From Rhizomys pruinosus (Eukaryota > Chordata > Mammalia > Rodentia > Spalacidae): DNA of 64,000 nt. The notes under the pieces are model-generated. The model ran no database searches, was not told the DNA's origin, and saw only the letters and a program-made list of their open reading frames with translations. Below are positions 1-11,342 of this stretch, one piece after another. The position numbers were made by a program, and so were the translations under genes. The stretch spans positions 4,542,238-4,606,237 of the forward strand of contig VZQC01011939.1 in assembly GCA_009823505.1 (NCBI GenBank), in the 5' to 3' direction. Each line of letters begins with the position of its first letter. Positions within the stretch are counted from its first letter, which is position 1.

Positions 1-1617
1 TTCATGCACATGCTATGTCAAGGACCAGGTCAGTGCTGGCAACACAAAGACAGCAAATACAACATTGGCCTGAGCACTGGGCTGTCCAGGAAAAGGACTT
101 AACCTGCCTCTCACTGCCACCAGCTATTCATGGTTCTTAACTATGGGGCAGGCCATAAGAGCCTGAGTGAGCAATAAAGTTGTCCTTCTGTGATGTCCTT
201 CTGTGATGTCCTGAATGTGGAAATGAGACACTGAAAGATGAGGGAAGGAAACAGGTACACTGCCGTGACAGAAGACAGAACAGGTTGTCAATGGTGACAC
301 TGCCAATCATCATCACAATGGTCACTCTACAAACTGCAAAATGGAGGACTTGAGTAACTTTTCTAGCTCAGAACGTGAAGCCCATTGTCACCTGACTCCC
401 GCGAACCATGCATTACAACCATATCTCCTCGGTGAGAGACTCCATGCTTAAGCTGGACTTGGTCTCAAGACACAAAGGATGGATGTAGAGAGACAGAGGA
501 CTAAAATAGTTTCCCAGAGATCTGAGAATTCTAAAATACAGAAGGTTATGTGTGAAATTTGTAACCTGAGATCAAGTGATGGAAGCATGGTCCAAGATGC
601 TGCGCAAAGCATCCCCTTCTTCACTGGTTTTAGTGCTGTTATTGCATCTGTATTTGTTTAGTGATTTCAAAGTATTTATACTCCCAACTTATTAAACCTC
701 TGAACCATGGAACATGTCTCAGTCATAAATTGGGAGCATGCTTTATACTAACCAGGAGCATGTTTCTTTCACAACCAACTGATTCCATTTGCTAATTCAA
801 AGCAGAATTTGAAGAACATCTGGCATCTCTTCTTTGGTAAGTGGCAGTTCAGTTGCAGTGTGCCCATGATGCTGCTTAGACTTCCTACTACTCTTAATGC
901 AAGCTGAGATCTAGTAGCAGGAAGAATTCTCTCATTGAGGACATGAAAATTGGATAGCCATGGGCACAACTGAAATTTATAGATGGCACTGATAAAGGGG
1001 AGAGGAAAAAATAACGATTGGCACATTCTCCTCAAGTTTTCCTTCTATGGTGTCTCTCAGTTTTTACATTGAAATCATAAAGGCCAAAGAAAAACTCATG
1101 GCCTAGGTCTAGTGGAATCTTATCACACTGGGGAGATAAACCTCGGCGTTTAGGATAATCAAACATTCGGATTTGACAAAATAAACAGAGACACACAAAG
1201 AATGAATCCAATTTCCCTTGAAGCACTTGGCCACCTGTTAAACGGAGCATGCTGAAGCCATTAGCCAAGGACAGAACAGAAAAGGACAGAACAGAAGATG
1301 ATGAAACTTGATGTAGATATTTCAGAAATCCTATAATGCTGGGAAGACAAAAATTGGAGTGCATGTCACACTAGGGCAGAGCCAGACCCAAGGGATGTTC
1401 TAGACTTTCACCAGAGACACATTAAAGCTGTGCTCTTGAAATTAAAGACATGAGACATGAGCATGAAAGATGAGAGAGAAGGAAATGGAGTGGAGGCAAC
1501 AGAGGAAGACTTAACCAGCCAAGCATGTTTCCAAAAGAGACGTATGTGGTGCCACAAGTACAAAAAGGGGTATTAACTCTACAAGATTTTTAAAACACCA
1601 AGCAAAACTAAAGTCAA
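1..1617. other. Unassigned sequence, no gene recognised
   Basis: Short ORFs of 60 to 110 codons occur on both strands, but none resembles a known protein or has a convincing start or splice context. No SINE, LTR or L1 piece was recognised by eye. It may hold diverged repeats or unique intergenic DNA. Confidence 0.5.
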
Positions 1618-1750
1618 GCTGCACATGCTGGCATATGCCTATAACTCTAGCACTTGGGAGGTGGAGGGAGACAAGGAGGATCAGAAGCTCAAGGTCATCC
1701 TCAGAGACAGAGTGAGTTCAAAGCCAGCCTGAGCTACATGGCACTCTAGA
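1618..1750 (+). repeat. B4/RSINE-type SINE, B1-like 3' body
   Basis: The segment reads like the B1-related half of a B4-family SINE: a 'GGCATATGCCTATAACTC' Pol III-derived stretch, then 'CACTTGGGAGGTGGAGG', then 'CAGCCTGAGCTACATG'. It lacks the tRNA-like head and a clear A tail. It is old and diverged. Confidence 0.55.
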
Positions 1751-1768
1751 GACTGTACAGTGTTTAGC

Positions 1769-2286
1769 TCCAAATGGGATACTTATATCATACCCTCTCT
1801 TTCTAAGGTTCAGGGATTATTGAGGAAGAGAAGTTGGAGAGATTGTAAGAGCCAGAGGTGCTGGATGACTACAAGGAAAGACCATTTCCTGGACACAATA
1901 GGACAGTTGCACATATGAACTCACAGCAATTGTGACATCATGGACAAGACCTGCTCACGCCCAAGCCAGACAAAAACCCACCACGGAAGGGAGATGTCCC
2001 AGCCCTAGCAGAAGATATATTGGCAATTATTAGCTGCTGGGACAGGGAGAGGCCATTTTCTTTAAGAGTTTGTCACCTGCTAGGATGATGAACAAACACA
2101 CGCTCAAGAGTATATGGGGGGGACAAACTTGACTCAGTGGTTCGAAAAATGGACACAAAGTCGGGTGGGCAGGGAAGGCCTAGTGGTCCTGGGAGGAGTT
2201 GTGGGGGAGAAGTGAATATGACCTTTTCATGAAATTTTCAAAGAATGAAGAAGGGGGAAAAAAGGAACTAAGTAAAAATCATTAAA
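1769..2286 (+). mobile_element. L1 3' UTR remnant (rodent Lx-like)
   Basis: Non-coding sequence with the layout of rodent Lx-type L1 3' UTRs: a block ending 'AAGAGCCAGAGGTGCTGGATGA', a 'GCACATATGAACTCACAG' block, then a G-rich stretch (about 2162-2215) and a terminal 'GAAATTTTCAAAGAATGA' before an A-rich end. No ORF2 part is attached, so this is a 5'-truncated insertion. Family assignment is from memory of the consensus; orientation follows the A-rich end. Confidence 0.65.
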
Positions 2287-2288
2287 AT

Positions 2289-2375
2289 CAGGGGCTAGGG
2301 ATGTGGCTCCCATGGTAAGAGTGCTTGCTTAGCTTGTCCAAGGCATTGGGGTCAATCCCCAAACCCAAAATTATT
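2289..2375 (+). repeat. ID-like tRNA-derived SINE
   Basis: A short element starting GGGGCTAGGGATGTGGCTC, with a B-box-like 'GGGGTCAATCCCC' and an A-rich tail, as expected for rodent ID elements. It is diverged, and the loop between the two promoter boxes carries changes. A degraded tRNA pseudogene cannot be excluded. Confidence 0.55.
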
Positions 2376-3219
2376 AAAATAAAATAGAGAACATTAACTT
2401 TCTAGTGCCATGTAGCACATTATCATAAACTTGGAGACATAAAACCTTTGTACACTTTTAATCTCAGAATTCCAAAGCACAGAAGCCTGGGCAGTATCTG
2501 CTGGGTTTGGCACTCAATACTCATAGAGCTATAATGAAGCCACAACCCAACCCACAGCTGGAGTTCTCCTCAGAAGCCCAGGGCCCTCCTCCAAACTCCT
2601 GCAGGCTGTTGACAGAATTGAGTCACCTAATTCATGTGGCTGAGATCTCACTTTCTTTCCAGCTATGGGTCAGAGACCACTTTAAGCAGCTACAGACCAC
2701 CTGTGTCCATAGCCGCTTGTAGCATGGCTGCTAGTATTTCCCCCAAAGCCAGAAGGACAAACTTTTTGAGTTCAAAGACGCCCACCACCTGACTGGACTA
2801 AGTCAGACCAAGCATGATGGTCTACCCCTTTATCTACCCAGTGTCAAATGATGTGGGCTTCCAGCTGCATCTTTGGAACCCCTCCTGTGAGGAGGCTGAT
2901 CTGGGAAGGCTGCATCCTCAGACACATGAGGCCTGCACTTCACAAGGTGAGGTTACACAGGTCTGGGAGCCATGGGGGCGTTTTAGAATCCCACTGCCAC
3001 AGCAACCTAAAAATGCAAAACATAAAAACAAACAACAACAAGAACAACAACAACAACAAAAAAAAAAACACCAAAAATGGTCAGAAGAAATGAAATGTTC
3101 CTAGCAGAAAACGGAAGACAGGCCAAGGGTAGACATTGGAGTGACCATGTCCAAAGAAGACTCAGGGCATAGCAGGAAGGAACAGCCTTTAAACATAAAA
3201 ATGAGGTGAACATGCTTTT
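2376..3219. other. Unassigned sequence with A-rich (CAA)n tail-like run
   Basis: No coding gene recognised. An A-rich run with CAA/ACA repeats (about 3010-3072) resembles the tail of an unidentified retroposed segment lying upstream. The 96-codon ORF crossing it ends in a low-complexity K/Q run and is not credible as a gene. Confidence 0.45.
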
Positions 3220-3236
3220 AAAGAAGCAAGATTGAG
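3220..3236 (+). repeat. Target-site duplication, 5' copy, of L1-A
   Basis: AAAGAAGCAAGATTGAG here matches AAAGAAGCAAGACTGAG at 9331-9347 (16 of 17). The two copies bracket the L1 exactly, which fixes its ends at 3237 and 9330. Confidence 0.9.
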
Positions 3237-3510
3237 GTGGACAGAGTTAGACACGCACCACACAGCACAATACCAGCGCGCGCTCAGCACATGGAGGGAG
3301 TGGACTTAACTCGTGTCCTGCAGAACAACCTGCAAAAGGCCAGGTGAGGCCTACCGACCTGCCTGGATGCTTTGGGCACCCCTGTGCCCCATGGAGGTCT
3401 GGTATTGCCTGGGACCTTCCAACCTTTGGGTCCCAGTTTGAAACGTGGGCAGAGTTAGATACACACCACACAGCACAACACCAGCATGTGGACAGCTCAT
3501 GGCATGAGTT
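3237..3510 (+). promoter_or_regulatory. L1-A 5' UTR promoter monomers (208-bp period)
   Basis: About 38 bp beginning GTGGACAGAGTTAGACAC at 3237 recur as GTGGGCAGAGTTAGATAC at 3445, a 208-bp period. The first full unit starts exactly at the 5' end of the element. The second keeps similarity for roughly 40-60 bp and then runs into non-repeated sequence up to ORF1. That matches the monomer-plus-tether architecture known from mouse L1 promoters. No TATA-like motif was seen just upstream of 3445. Confidence 0.75.
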
Positions 3511-3701
3511 TCCCAATAGGGTACCAGTATGTGGGCCAAAGTAGCAATCACCCAAGCCTGGGGGAGCAGTGGTGCAGAGAGAATCTAGCAGGCACAGTAT
3601 TAGTGATTATAGTCTGTGCAGCCAACACTGAGGCTGCAAAAAACAAATAAACAAAAAACCCAAAAAAAACAAATAAACAAACAAATCCACGTGCTGAAGA
3701 C

Positions 3702-4836
3702 ATGCACAAAAACAACAACATGGGAAAAGCTCATAATAAATCCACATTGAACTCTACCAACCCTTCAAAAGATTCCTACAATGAGATCTCCCTGGAAGGA
3801 AACCAAGACACGGACTTTAGAAAAACAATTGTGGACATATTCAAAGAAATTAGAGAACTAAGGGAAAAGAAGAAAAACTCAAGAAGTACCAAGAGGGAGA
3901 TAATGGCAAACAGTTGGAAAGAACTAAGGAGAGAGATTTAAAAATTCAAGAAGGACCTAGAGGGAGATAATGACAAATGCTGGAAAGAACTAAAGGGAGA
4001 AAATAACAGACCAAAATGAAAAAAGAAAATGACCAGTGAACCAAGGAGCTACAAGATGAGAATGACAGGCTCCAGAAGGAAGTGGAAACACGAAAGAAAT
4101 CACAGGATGAAATGAAAAAGGAAATTGAACATTCATCCAATCAACAGAAAAGGGTGGGAAAAAGTCTCAGAAGCAGAATGGAAGAAGCAGAAAAAAGAAT
4201 TATCAGACCTGCAGGTTAACATGGACCAACTAGAATGCTCAAGTAAAGATTATGAAAAATTAAAAAAAAAAAAAACCACAAGAGTCGAACAACCAGGAAA
4301 TGTGGGACACTATGAAAAGACCAAACCTCCACATCATAGGGACAGAGGAAGGAGAAGAATCCCAAGACAACACTATTGACCAGATCTTCAACAGGATAAT
4401 AGAAGAAAATTTCCCCAAACTAAAAAAAGACAAACCCATACAAATACAAGAAACACGTAGAACGCCAAACAGACAAGACCAGAAAAGAAATTTAACAATT
4501 GTTAAAACACTAGATGCTCAAAACAAAGACAAAATACTGAAAGCCGCAAGAGAAAAACAACAAGTCACATATAAGGGGAAACCCATCAGAATCACAGCTG
4601 ACTTAGTGCAAACTATGAAAGCTAGAAGAATGTGGACCAAAGTATTCCCAGTACTAAACAATTTTAGATGCCAACCCAGACTACTATACCCAGCAAAAAT
4701 GTCAATTATAGTTGAAGGAGAAAGAAGAATCTTTCACGACATGAACAAGATGAAAGAATACGTGCCTAAGAAACCAACACTTCACAAAATCCTCGAAGCA
4801 ATCCAAAAAACAGAGGAAAGAAGCAACTATCCCTAG
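3702..4836 (+). pseudogene. L1-A ORF1 remnant (RNA-binding protein), broken
   Basis: Reading frames spread over this interval encode an L1 ORF1p-like protein. An N-terminal part (3702-3941) and a lysine/glutamate-rich coiled-coil part are followed, in another frame (4300-4836), by the RRM-like and C-terminal domains, including the conserved 'REKQQVTYKGKPIRIT' and 'RLLYPAKMSIIVEGER' stretches. At least two frameshifts and stops (for example after 3941) separate the parts. The intact version is at 39918-41099 on the opposite strand. Confidence 0.85.
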
Positions 4837-5898
4837 GCAATCAGAGAAAACAACAAAATCATAACAGAGTAAATATAAACCTAGACCAAGAATGCAAACA
4901 AAAAATAAGGTAAAAGGAAGCAACACACATCTCTCAATAATAACCTTAAATACTAATGGTCTAAATTCTCCAATCAAAAGGCATAGACCGGGAGAATGGA
5001 TTAGGAAACTGAACCTTTCTATATGCTGTCTACAAGAAACCCATCTCACCCTCAAGGACAGACACCACCTTAGAGTGAAAGGATGGAAAAAATATTCCAA
5101 GCAAATGGTACCAAGAAACAAGTTGGAGTGGCTATTCTAATATCAGACAAAATAGATCTCAAAGTAAAATGAATCAGAAGAGACACTAATAGTGGGGGAC
5201 TTCAACACCCCACTGAGCCCCTTGGATAGATCAACAGGACAAAAAATAAACAGAGAGACATCAGTACTGAACAACACAATACACCAAATGGACCTCACAG
5301 ACATCTATAGAATATTCCACCCAAATACCAGAGAATACTTTCTACTTAGCACCTCACAGAACATTCTCCAAAATTGACCACATACTAGGGCACAAAAGGA
5401 ACCTCAACAAATACAAAAGGATAGAAATTATTCCCTGCATTCTATCAGACCACAGTGCAATAAATCTCAATATGAATACCAGAATAAGTCCAACTAGCTA
5501 TAAGAACACATGAAGACTAAACAACCAATCCTGAATAATGAATGGGTCAGGGAAGAAATAAAGAGTGAAATAAAAGTATTTATGGAACTGAATGAAAAAG
5601 ACAAAACAACACAACAAAACCTTTGGGATACCTTAAAAGCAGTCTTGAGAGGGAAATTTATAGCCCTAAGTGGCCACATCCAAAAAAACAGAAATGGAAC
5701 AAATAAACGATCTAACACTACAGCTAAAAACACTTGAGAGACAACAAATGAACCCTAAACCCAAAACACAGGAAGAGATAACAAAAATCAGAGCAGAAAT
5801 CAATGAAATAGAAACAAAGAAAACAAAACATAAAATCAATGACTCCAAAAGCTGGTTCTTTGAAAAAACAAACAAAATAGACAGACCTCTAGCCCAGT

Positions 5899-5902
<4 letters not shown>

Positions 5903-5956
<54 letters not shown>
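5903..5956 (+). repeat. (GA)n microsatellite inside L1-A ORF2
   Basis: About 27 uninterrupted GA dinucleotides. It expanded within the ORF2 linker after the codons for RPLAQLT, giving an Arg-Glu run in one frame. Confidence 0.97.
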
Positions 5957-5959
<3 letters not shown>

Positions 5960-7249
5960 TCCAAATCAGCAGAATTCATCATAAAAGGGGAAACAGCACA
6001 ACAGACAAAGAAAAGATCCAGACAATCATACAGGAATACTTCAAAAATCTTTACTCCACTAAATTTGAAATCCGAAGAGAAATGGATGAATATCTGAAAT
6101 CCTGGGGACCAACAAAGCTTAAGCAAGAAGAGATTGACAGTTTAAACAGACCCATAATATTTAAGGAAATTGAAGATGTAATTAAGAATCTCCCAACTAA
6201 AAAAAAGCCCCAGTACAGATGGTTTCACAGCAGAATTCTATAAAACATTTAAAGAAGTCCTACAACCATTGCTACTCGAACTGTTTAGAAGGATACAAAC
6301 AGAGGGAATTCTCCCAAACTCCTTCTATGAAGCCAGCATCACTCTAATACCAAAGTCAGGCAAAGATGCAAGCAAAAAAGAAAGCTATATACCCATCTCA
6401 CTAATGAACATAGATGCAACAATTCTCAACAAAATACTTGCAAATCGCATACAGACCCACATCAAAAAGATCATCCATCATGATCAAGTTGGATTCATAC
6501 CAGAGATGCAGGGATGGTTCAATATACATAAATCAATAAATATCATAAAACACATAAATGGACTGAAAGACAAAAACCACAGGATCATCTCAATTGATGC
6601 AAAAAAAGCCTTTGACAAGATCCAGCATCCCTTCATGTTTAAAGTCCTAGAAGGAATAGGACTGAAAGGAACATTCCTCAACATGATCAAAGCCATATTT
6701 AGCAAACCCACTGCCAATGTTATCCTAAATGGAGAAAAATTGGAACCATTTCCCTTAAAGTCGGGAACCCAGCAAGGATGCCCCTTATTGCCACTCCTCT
6801 TCAACATAGTGCTTGGAATGCTTGCTAGGGCAATAAGACAAGAGGAGGAAATTAAAGGAGTACTAATTGGAAAAGAAGTTAAGCTATCCCTTTTTGCAGA
6901 TGATATGATAGTTTATGTAAGGGATGCTAAAAACTCCACCAGAAAACTTCTAGAAATAATTAAGAGTTTTTATAAAGTGTTGAGCTACAAAATTAACCTA
7001 GAAAAATCAGTAACCTTTCTTTACATCAACAATAAACAAGTGGAGAAGGAATATAAGAAGACCTTCCCACTCACAATAGCCTCAAAAATAATAAGATACG
7101 TGGCAACAAACCTAACCAAAGATACCAGAGAACTCTACAACAAAAATTTTAAACCCCTGAAGGAGGAGATTGAAAATGACATCAAAAGATGGAAAGACCT
7201 CCCATGCTCATGGATTGTGAAAATTAATATAGTAAAAATGTCAATTTTA

Positions 7250-7466
7250 TGGGACTGGAGGGATGGCCTAGCGGTTAAGAGTGCTGACCGCTCTTGCAGA
7301 GGACCCGGGTTCGATCCCCAGCACCCACATGGTGGCTGAGAACCGTCTGTAACTCCAATTCCAGGAGAACTCCAGTTCCAGGGGAATACGAGAGCATCTT
7401 CTGACCTCCGCGGCATTGCATGACATGGGTGCGCAGACCTACATGCAGATAGTACATTCATACACA

Positions 7467-7515
<49 letters not shown>

Positions 7516-7518
7516 AAT
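7250..7518 (+). mobile_element. Young B2/B3-type SINE, 17-bp-duplication subfamily (copy 1)
   Basis: A tRNA-derived SINE starting GGGACTGGAGAGATGGCC, with an A box (TGGCCTAGCGG), a B box (GGGTTCGATCCCC), the duplicated segment ACTCCAATTCCAGGAGA / ACTCCAGTTCCAGGGGA, and a tail of about eleven AAAT units. It lies in L1-A ORF2 between AAAAATGTCAATTTTA (7234-7249) and AAAAATGTCCATTTTA (7519-7534), a 16-bp TSD with one mismatch. Confidence 0.93.
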
Positions 7519-8362
7519 AAAAATGTCCATTTTACCCAAGTTGATATACAGATTCAACACAAACCCAATCAAAATCCCTATGAGCTTCTTCACAGACTTG
7601 GAAAAAATCCTTAAATTCATATGGAAAAACAAAAGACTCCGAATAGCTAAAGCAACCCTGAGTGAAAAATGCAACACAGGGGGGATTTCCCTACCAGACT
7701 TCAAACTATATTATAGGGCCATAGTAATAAAGACAGCCTGGTACTGGCACAAAAACAGACCTGTTGACCAATGGAACAAAATTGAAGATCCAAACTTGAA
7801 CTCATACAATTTCAGCCACCTTATATTTGACAAAGGGGCAAAAAACCCTCAGTGGAGGAAGGATAGCATCTTCAGCAAATAGTGCTGGCAAAATTGGATC
7901 ATCATCTGTAGAAGAACGAAATTAAACCCCTACCTCTCAGCCTGTACAAAAATCAATTCCAAGTGGATCAAAGATCTCAATGTGAAGCCTGAAACCCTGA
8001 AAGTGATAGAAGAAAAAGTTGGCAACAACCTACAAGACATAGACATAGGAAAAGACTTTCTAAATCAGACAGCAGCTTCACAGGAAGTAAGGTCAACAGT
8101 CAACAAATGGGACCTCATAAAACTCAAAAGCTTCTGTACAGTGAAAGAAACAATCAAGGAGGTGAAGAGAAAACCCACAGAGTGGGAGGAAATCTTTACC
8201 TGTGACACATCAGACAGAGCATTTACATCAAAAATATATAAACTACTCAAAAAAACAAAGAAGACAAATGATCTACTCAAAAGATGGAGTAAAGAGCTGA
8301 ACAGAGTCTTCACCAGTGAGGAATTAAAGATGGCTGAGACAAATCTTAAAAAGTGTTCAACA

Positions 8363-8621
8363 GGGACTGGAGAGATGGCCTAGTGGTTAAGAGCGCCGAC
8401 TGCTCTTGCAGAGGACCTGGGTTCGATCCCCAGCACCCACATGGTGGCCGAGAACCGTCTGAAACTCCAATTCCAGGAGAACTCCAGTTCCAGGGGAATC
8501 CGACACCCTCTTCTGACCTCCGCGGCATTGCACGTCATGGGTGCACAAACTTGCATGCAGACAGTACATTCATACACATACAGAAATAAATAAAATTAAA
8601 AAAAACATAATTAAAAAACAA
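8363..8621 (+). mobile_element. Young B2/B3-type SINE (copy 2), no TSD, at an L1 deletion
   Basis: A full-length member of the same subfamily with the 17-bp internal duplication and an A-rich tail. The right flank is AAAAGACTCAGAATG (8622-8636), but no matching left copy exists. Compared with the intact L1 ORF2, about 68 codons (roughly 200 bp) are missing exactly between the left flank and the SINE. An insertion-associated target deletion explains both facts. Confidence 0.9.
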
Positions 8622-9330
8622 AAAAGACTCAGAATGAGCTTACCATCTGACCCAGTCATACTACTTCTGGGTATATACCCCAAAGACTCATCCTACCACA
8701 AGGATACATGCACATCCATGTTTATTGCAGCTCTCTTCACAATAGCGAAGAGCAGAAACCAACCCAAATGCCCCTCAACAGATGAGTGGATGACAAAAAT
8801 GTGGTACATCTACACAATGGAGTACTATTCAGTGGTAAAGAAAGATGGCATTATGAACTTTGCAGGTAAATAGATGGAGCTCGAACCCATTATGCTCAGT
8901 GTGTTACTCCAGAAAGATAAACAGAGAATGATTTCTCTCATTTGTGGATGCTAACACCAAATCCCCCAGATAAAAGGCAAGCTGAATAACATTATTTTTA
9001 TATTTCTGTTCTCTGAAAGCAACTATGTTGTTATAATATGAATCTCTCAACAGGCTCTAGAATCCACCCATCAATTATTTTCAGACTCTGTAATTACTGT
9101 ATATGGGTGGAGAGTATGTATCCATATTTTAGAGTAATATAAAATTAATGGAGGAAAATGTGAATTCCTAAGCATAAAACAAACAAAAAAGACTGAGAGA
9201 AAGATGCAGGACAGTTATGGCAGAATGCATGATCTGGGATGGGGTGGGGTGGGGTGGTGGGAAGGGAAAGGGGAATATGCCTGAACTGAACTGAAAAATG
9301 ATGTCTGAAATACACAAAACATCAATAAAA

Positions 9331-9347
9331 AAAGAAGCAAGACTGAG
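9331..9347 (+). repeat. Target-site duplication, 3' copy, of L1-A
   Basis: AAAGAAGCAAGACTGAG pairs with 3220-3236 and directly follows the A-rich 3' end of L1-A. Confidence 0.9.
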
Positions 9348-9385
9348 AATTCAGCATAAGTACAACAGTTCTAAAAGAAATAAAG

Positions 9386-9610
9386 AGGGCTAGAGAGATG
9401 GCTTAATGATTAAGAGTACTGGCTGCTCTTGCAGATGACCCAGGTTCAATACCCAGCATCCACATGGTGGCTAACAACCATCCTAACTCCAGTTACAGGG
9501 GGATCTAACAGTCTCTTCTGGACTCCAAGGGTATTACATGACATGGGTGCATTTACACATGCAAGGAATACACTCATACACATAAAATAAAAATAATAAA
9601 GTATTTTTAA
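9386..9610 (+). mobile_element. B2/B3-type SINE, older subfamily
   Basis: A tRNA-derived head (GGGCTAGAGAGATGGC) and B box, then the B3-like 'AACTCCAGTTACAGGGGGATC' body and an ACACATAAAATAAAAATAATAAAG tail region. It lacks the 17-bp duplication of the young subfamily. Confidence 0.88.
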
Positions 9611-10187
9611 AAGAAAAGGTATAAAGAAACAAAACAGAGGTTTTCAACAAAGGGAAAATAATTTCAGATGCTTATAAATGCCAGGAGAGATAAAAGGCAT
9701 GAGAAAGGGTTAACGTGTAGCCATCTCTAATTGAACATGAATTCATTAAGATGAATAAAAGTTCTTCTGGGTTTTAAATTGCAAGAAAAATAAAAATATA
9801 ATAATTGCCCAGAAAAGATAGGAGTCAAATAATAACAATATCCTTGTATCACCCAGGAAGTAGTGCAAGCAACATTTCAACTTACACTTGTATAAATCAA
9901 GCATGCATGGTGCAGGCTCTACAGCGATCTCTAAAGAAAGAGTATGTGTAACCAACAAGGTAACAAAGTCAGCTGTAAAACACAACAGAAATAGAGCCAA
10001 TCAAAAGACGAAATTGGAACAAAGAATAGATGATACAAATGAGAAATAAAATAGTTAAATGACTGCTTGAAATACAATTATACTACATGAAAATACAAAC
10101 ATCACGAATAAACACCAAAGATTTTTAAAATCCAGGTATACATTGTAACATACTAAACATACTTTAAAATATAAGAATACAAACATA

Positions 10188-10332
10188 GCTGAGTATGGTG
10201 GCACATGCCTTTAATTCCAGAACTTCAGAGACAAAGGCAGATGAGTCTCTGTGAGATCAAAGCTAGCCTGATCTATATAGCGAGTTCCAGGCCAGCAGGC
10301 ACTACAGGGGGACCCTGTCTCCAAAATCAAAA
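10188..10332 (+). mobile_element. B1 SINE
   Basis: A 7SL-RNA-derived SINE: GCTGAGTATGGTGGCACATG, then CTTTAATTCCAG, and an end at GACCCTGTCTCCAAAATC. It is moderately diverged. Confidence 0.88.
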
Positions 10333-10384
10333 TACAGAAATTTTAAAATAAATGAATTAAAATACTAAACAAAAATATTTTCCA

Positions 10385-10660
10385 CAGATCAACTAGTGTC
10401 AGAGTTGTCAACATCAAGACAAAAAGGAGTTTTTGAAGTAAAGAGGAACATTTCAAAATAGGAAAGATGTAATTTAATAGAAAGTTTAAATCTTAAATGT
10501 GTATGTACCTAATAACACAATTTTAAAATATATAAAGCAGAAATGAAATTTACTAGAAAGAAAATAGAGAAGTCCACATCACATTTTTTCACACACTATG
10601 AATTTAATAGCCAAATGCAAATTCGAATATTATATAAAGAGCTGATAATTTTTATTAACT
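10385..10660 (+). mobile_element. Old L1 ORF2 fragment (endonuclease region)
   Basis: The stretch with 'CTTAAATGTGTATGTACC' followed by an A-rich block and 'GAGAAGTCCACATCAC' resembles the part of old mammalian L1 ORF2 encoding the LNVYAPN-like strand. It is too decayed to read as protein. The A-rich sequence upstream (9613-10187) may belong to the same element. Confidence 0.45.
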
Positions 10661-10800
10661 AGATCTGAATAAAACCAGACTAAAAATAGAGTATAAGCCA
10701 GCCTGAATCAATCTAATATTTTTTTTCCTTCATGTTTTTGTCTATGTGGTTGCATCGCAATCAAATGTGCAACAAATTCTTGTTTTCCTAAATAAGTAGT

Positions 10801-11145
10801 GTGGCTTATACACTCAAGAAATGGCATCTTAAATTCAAGCCCACAGCTCTGAGCAGTTCTTGGGAGCTGGATTACATGGATTATGTCGTGATGAAGACTT
10901 TTTTTACTCCATTTGAAGCCAGCGACTCACAGAGACCCAGCATTAAGGGCCTGGTGTTTGTGGTCCTTCTGGTGATGATATGCGCAGCTCTGGGTTTCAT
11001 AAACCATGATCACTGCCCAGAGAGACAAACGCCTGGGTTAGGCAGGGCGGCTGGGAGTGCACTTGTCTACATGAAGCCGCTCCTGGAACTGCTGACTCAT
11101 CCAGAGGCTGACTCCATGGGCTGGAAAAAATTGAGATACTGTTAA
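10801..11145 (+). other. Unidentified 114-codon ORF, possible retrocopy fragment
   Basis: An open frame of 114 codons with a strongly hydrophobic stretch at about residues 50-67 (GLVFVVLLVMICAALGFI), so a single membrane segment is possible. AATAAA at 11250-11255 lies about 105 bp after the stop. I do not recognise the protein. No poly(A) run or TSD was found, and splice sites were not convincing. It could be a terminal exon, a decayed processed pseudogene or a chance ORF. Confidence 0.2.
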
Positions 11146-11342
11146 GAATTCCACCAAATTAAAAAGGTTAGCTCTAGGTTGTACTGTGATATAATTGTAA
11201 AACATGTTACTTTCTTAAGAAAATTCAAGTGTACTATCTCTGCACCTCAATAAAAACAATCATTAATCTCTTTGAATATTATGAGCAACCAGACTGGGTT
11301 TTCCATATGTCTTAATCCTTCAGCAGCAACGCTAAAAAGCAA

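Larger units (their letters stand above)
4892..8955 (+). pseudogene. L1-A ORF2 remnant (endonuclease/reverse transcriptase), broken
   Basis: Homologous along its length to the intact ORF2 in this window. The endonuclease N-terminus is seen at 4892-5140 ([15 protein letters not shown], then LQETHL), but roughly 150 bp that should encode the central endonuclease strand with the YAPN motif is missing near 5165; the GDFNT block follows at 5192. A (GA)n expansion (5903-5956) interrupts the linker. The reverse-transcriptase domain reads openly at 6269-7246 and keeps [10 protein letters not shown]. The C-terminal part lacks the cysteine/histidine-rich segment because about 200 bp is absent at the 8363 SINE. 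Multiple frameshifts and stops confirm that it is dead. Confidence 0.88.
3237..9330 (+). mobile_element. L1-A: old full-length LINE-1, inactive
   Basis: A complete but decayed LINE-1: monomeric 5' UTR (3237-3701), ORF1 remnant, ORF2 remnant, 3' UTR with a G-rich stretch near 9237-9275, and an A-rich end at 9330, all inside a 17-bp TSD. Two SINEs have inserted into ORF2 (7250-7518 and 8363-8621). Frameshifts, stops, an endonuclease-region deletion and loss of the ORF2 cysteine-rich segment make it non-functional. Its 3' UTR differs from that of the young L1 at 35720-41401, so it belongs to an older lineage. It was once a source of the reverse transcriptase that mobilises SINEs. Confidence 0.92.

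Noticed and set aside
3240..3700. A host gene upstream of L1-A (102- and 66-codon ORFs)
   Set aside because: The region is the L1 5' UTR, shown by the monomer repeat and the TSD at 3220-3236.
5836..6126. Ser/Leu-repeat ORF opposite the (GA)n tract
   Set aside because: Microsatellite translation within a dead L1.
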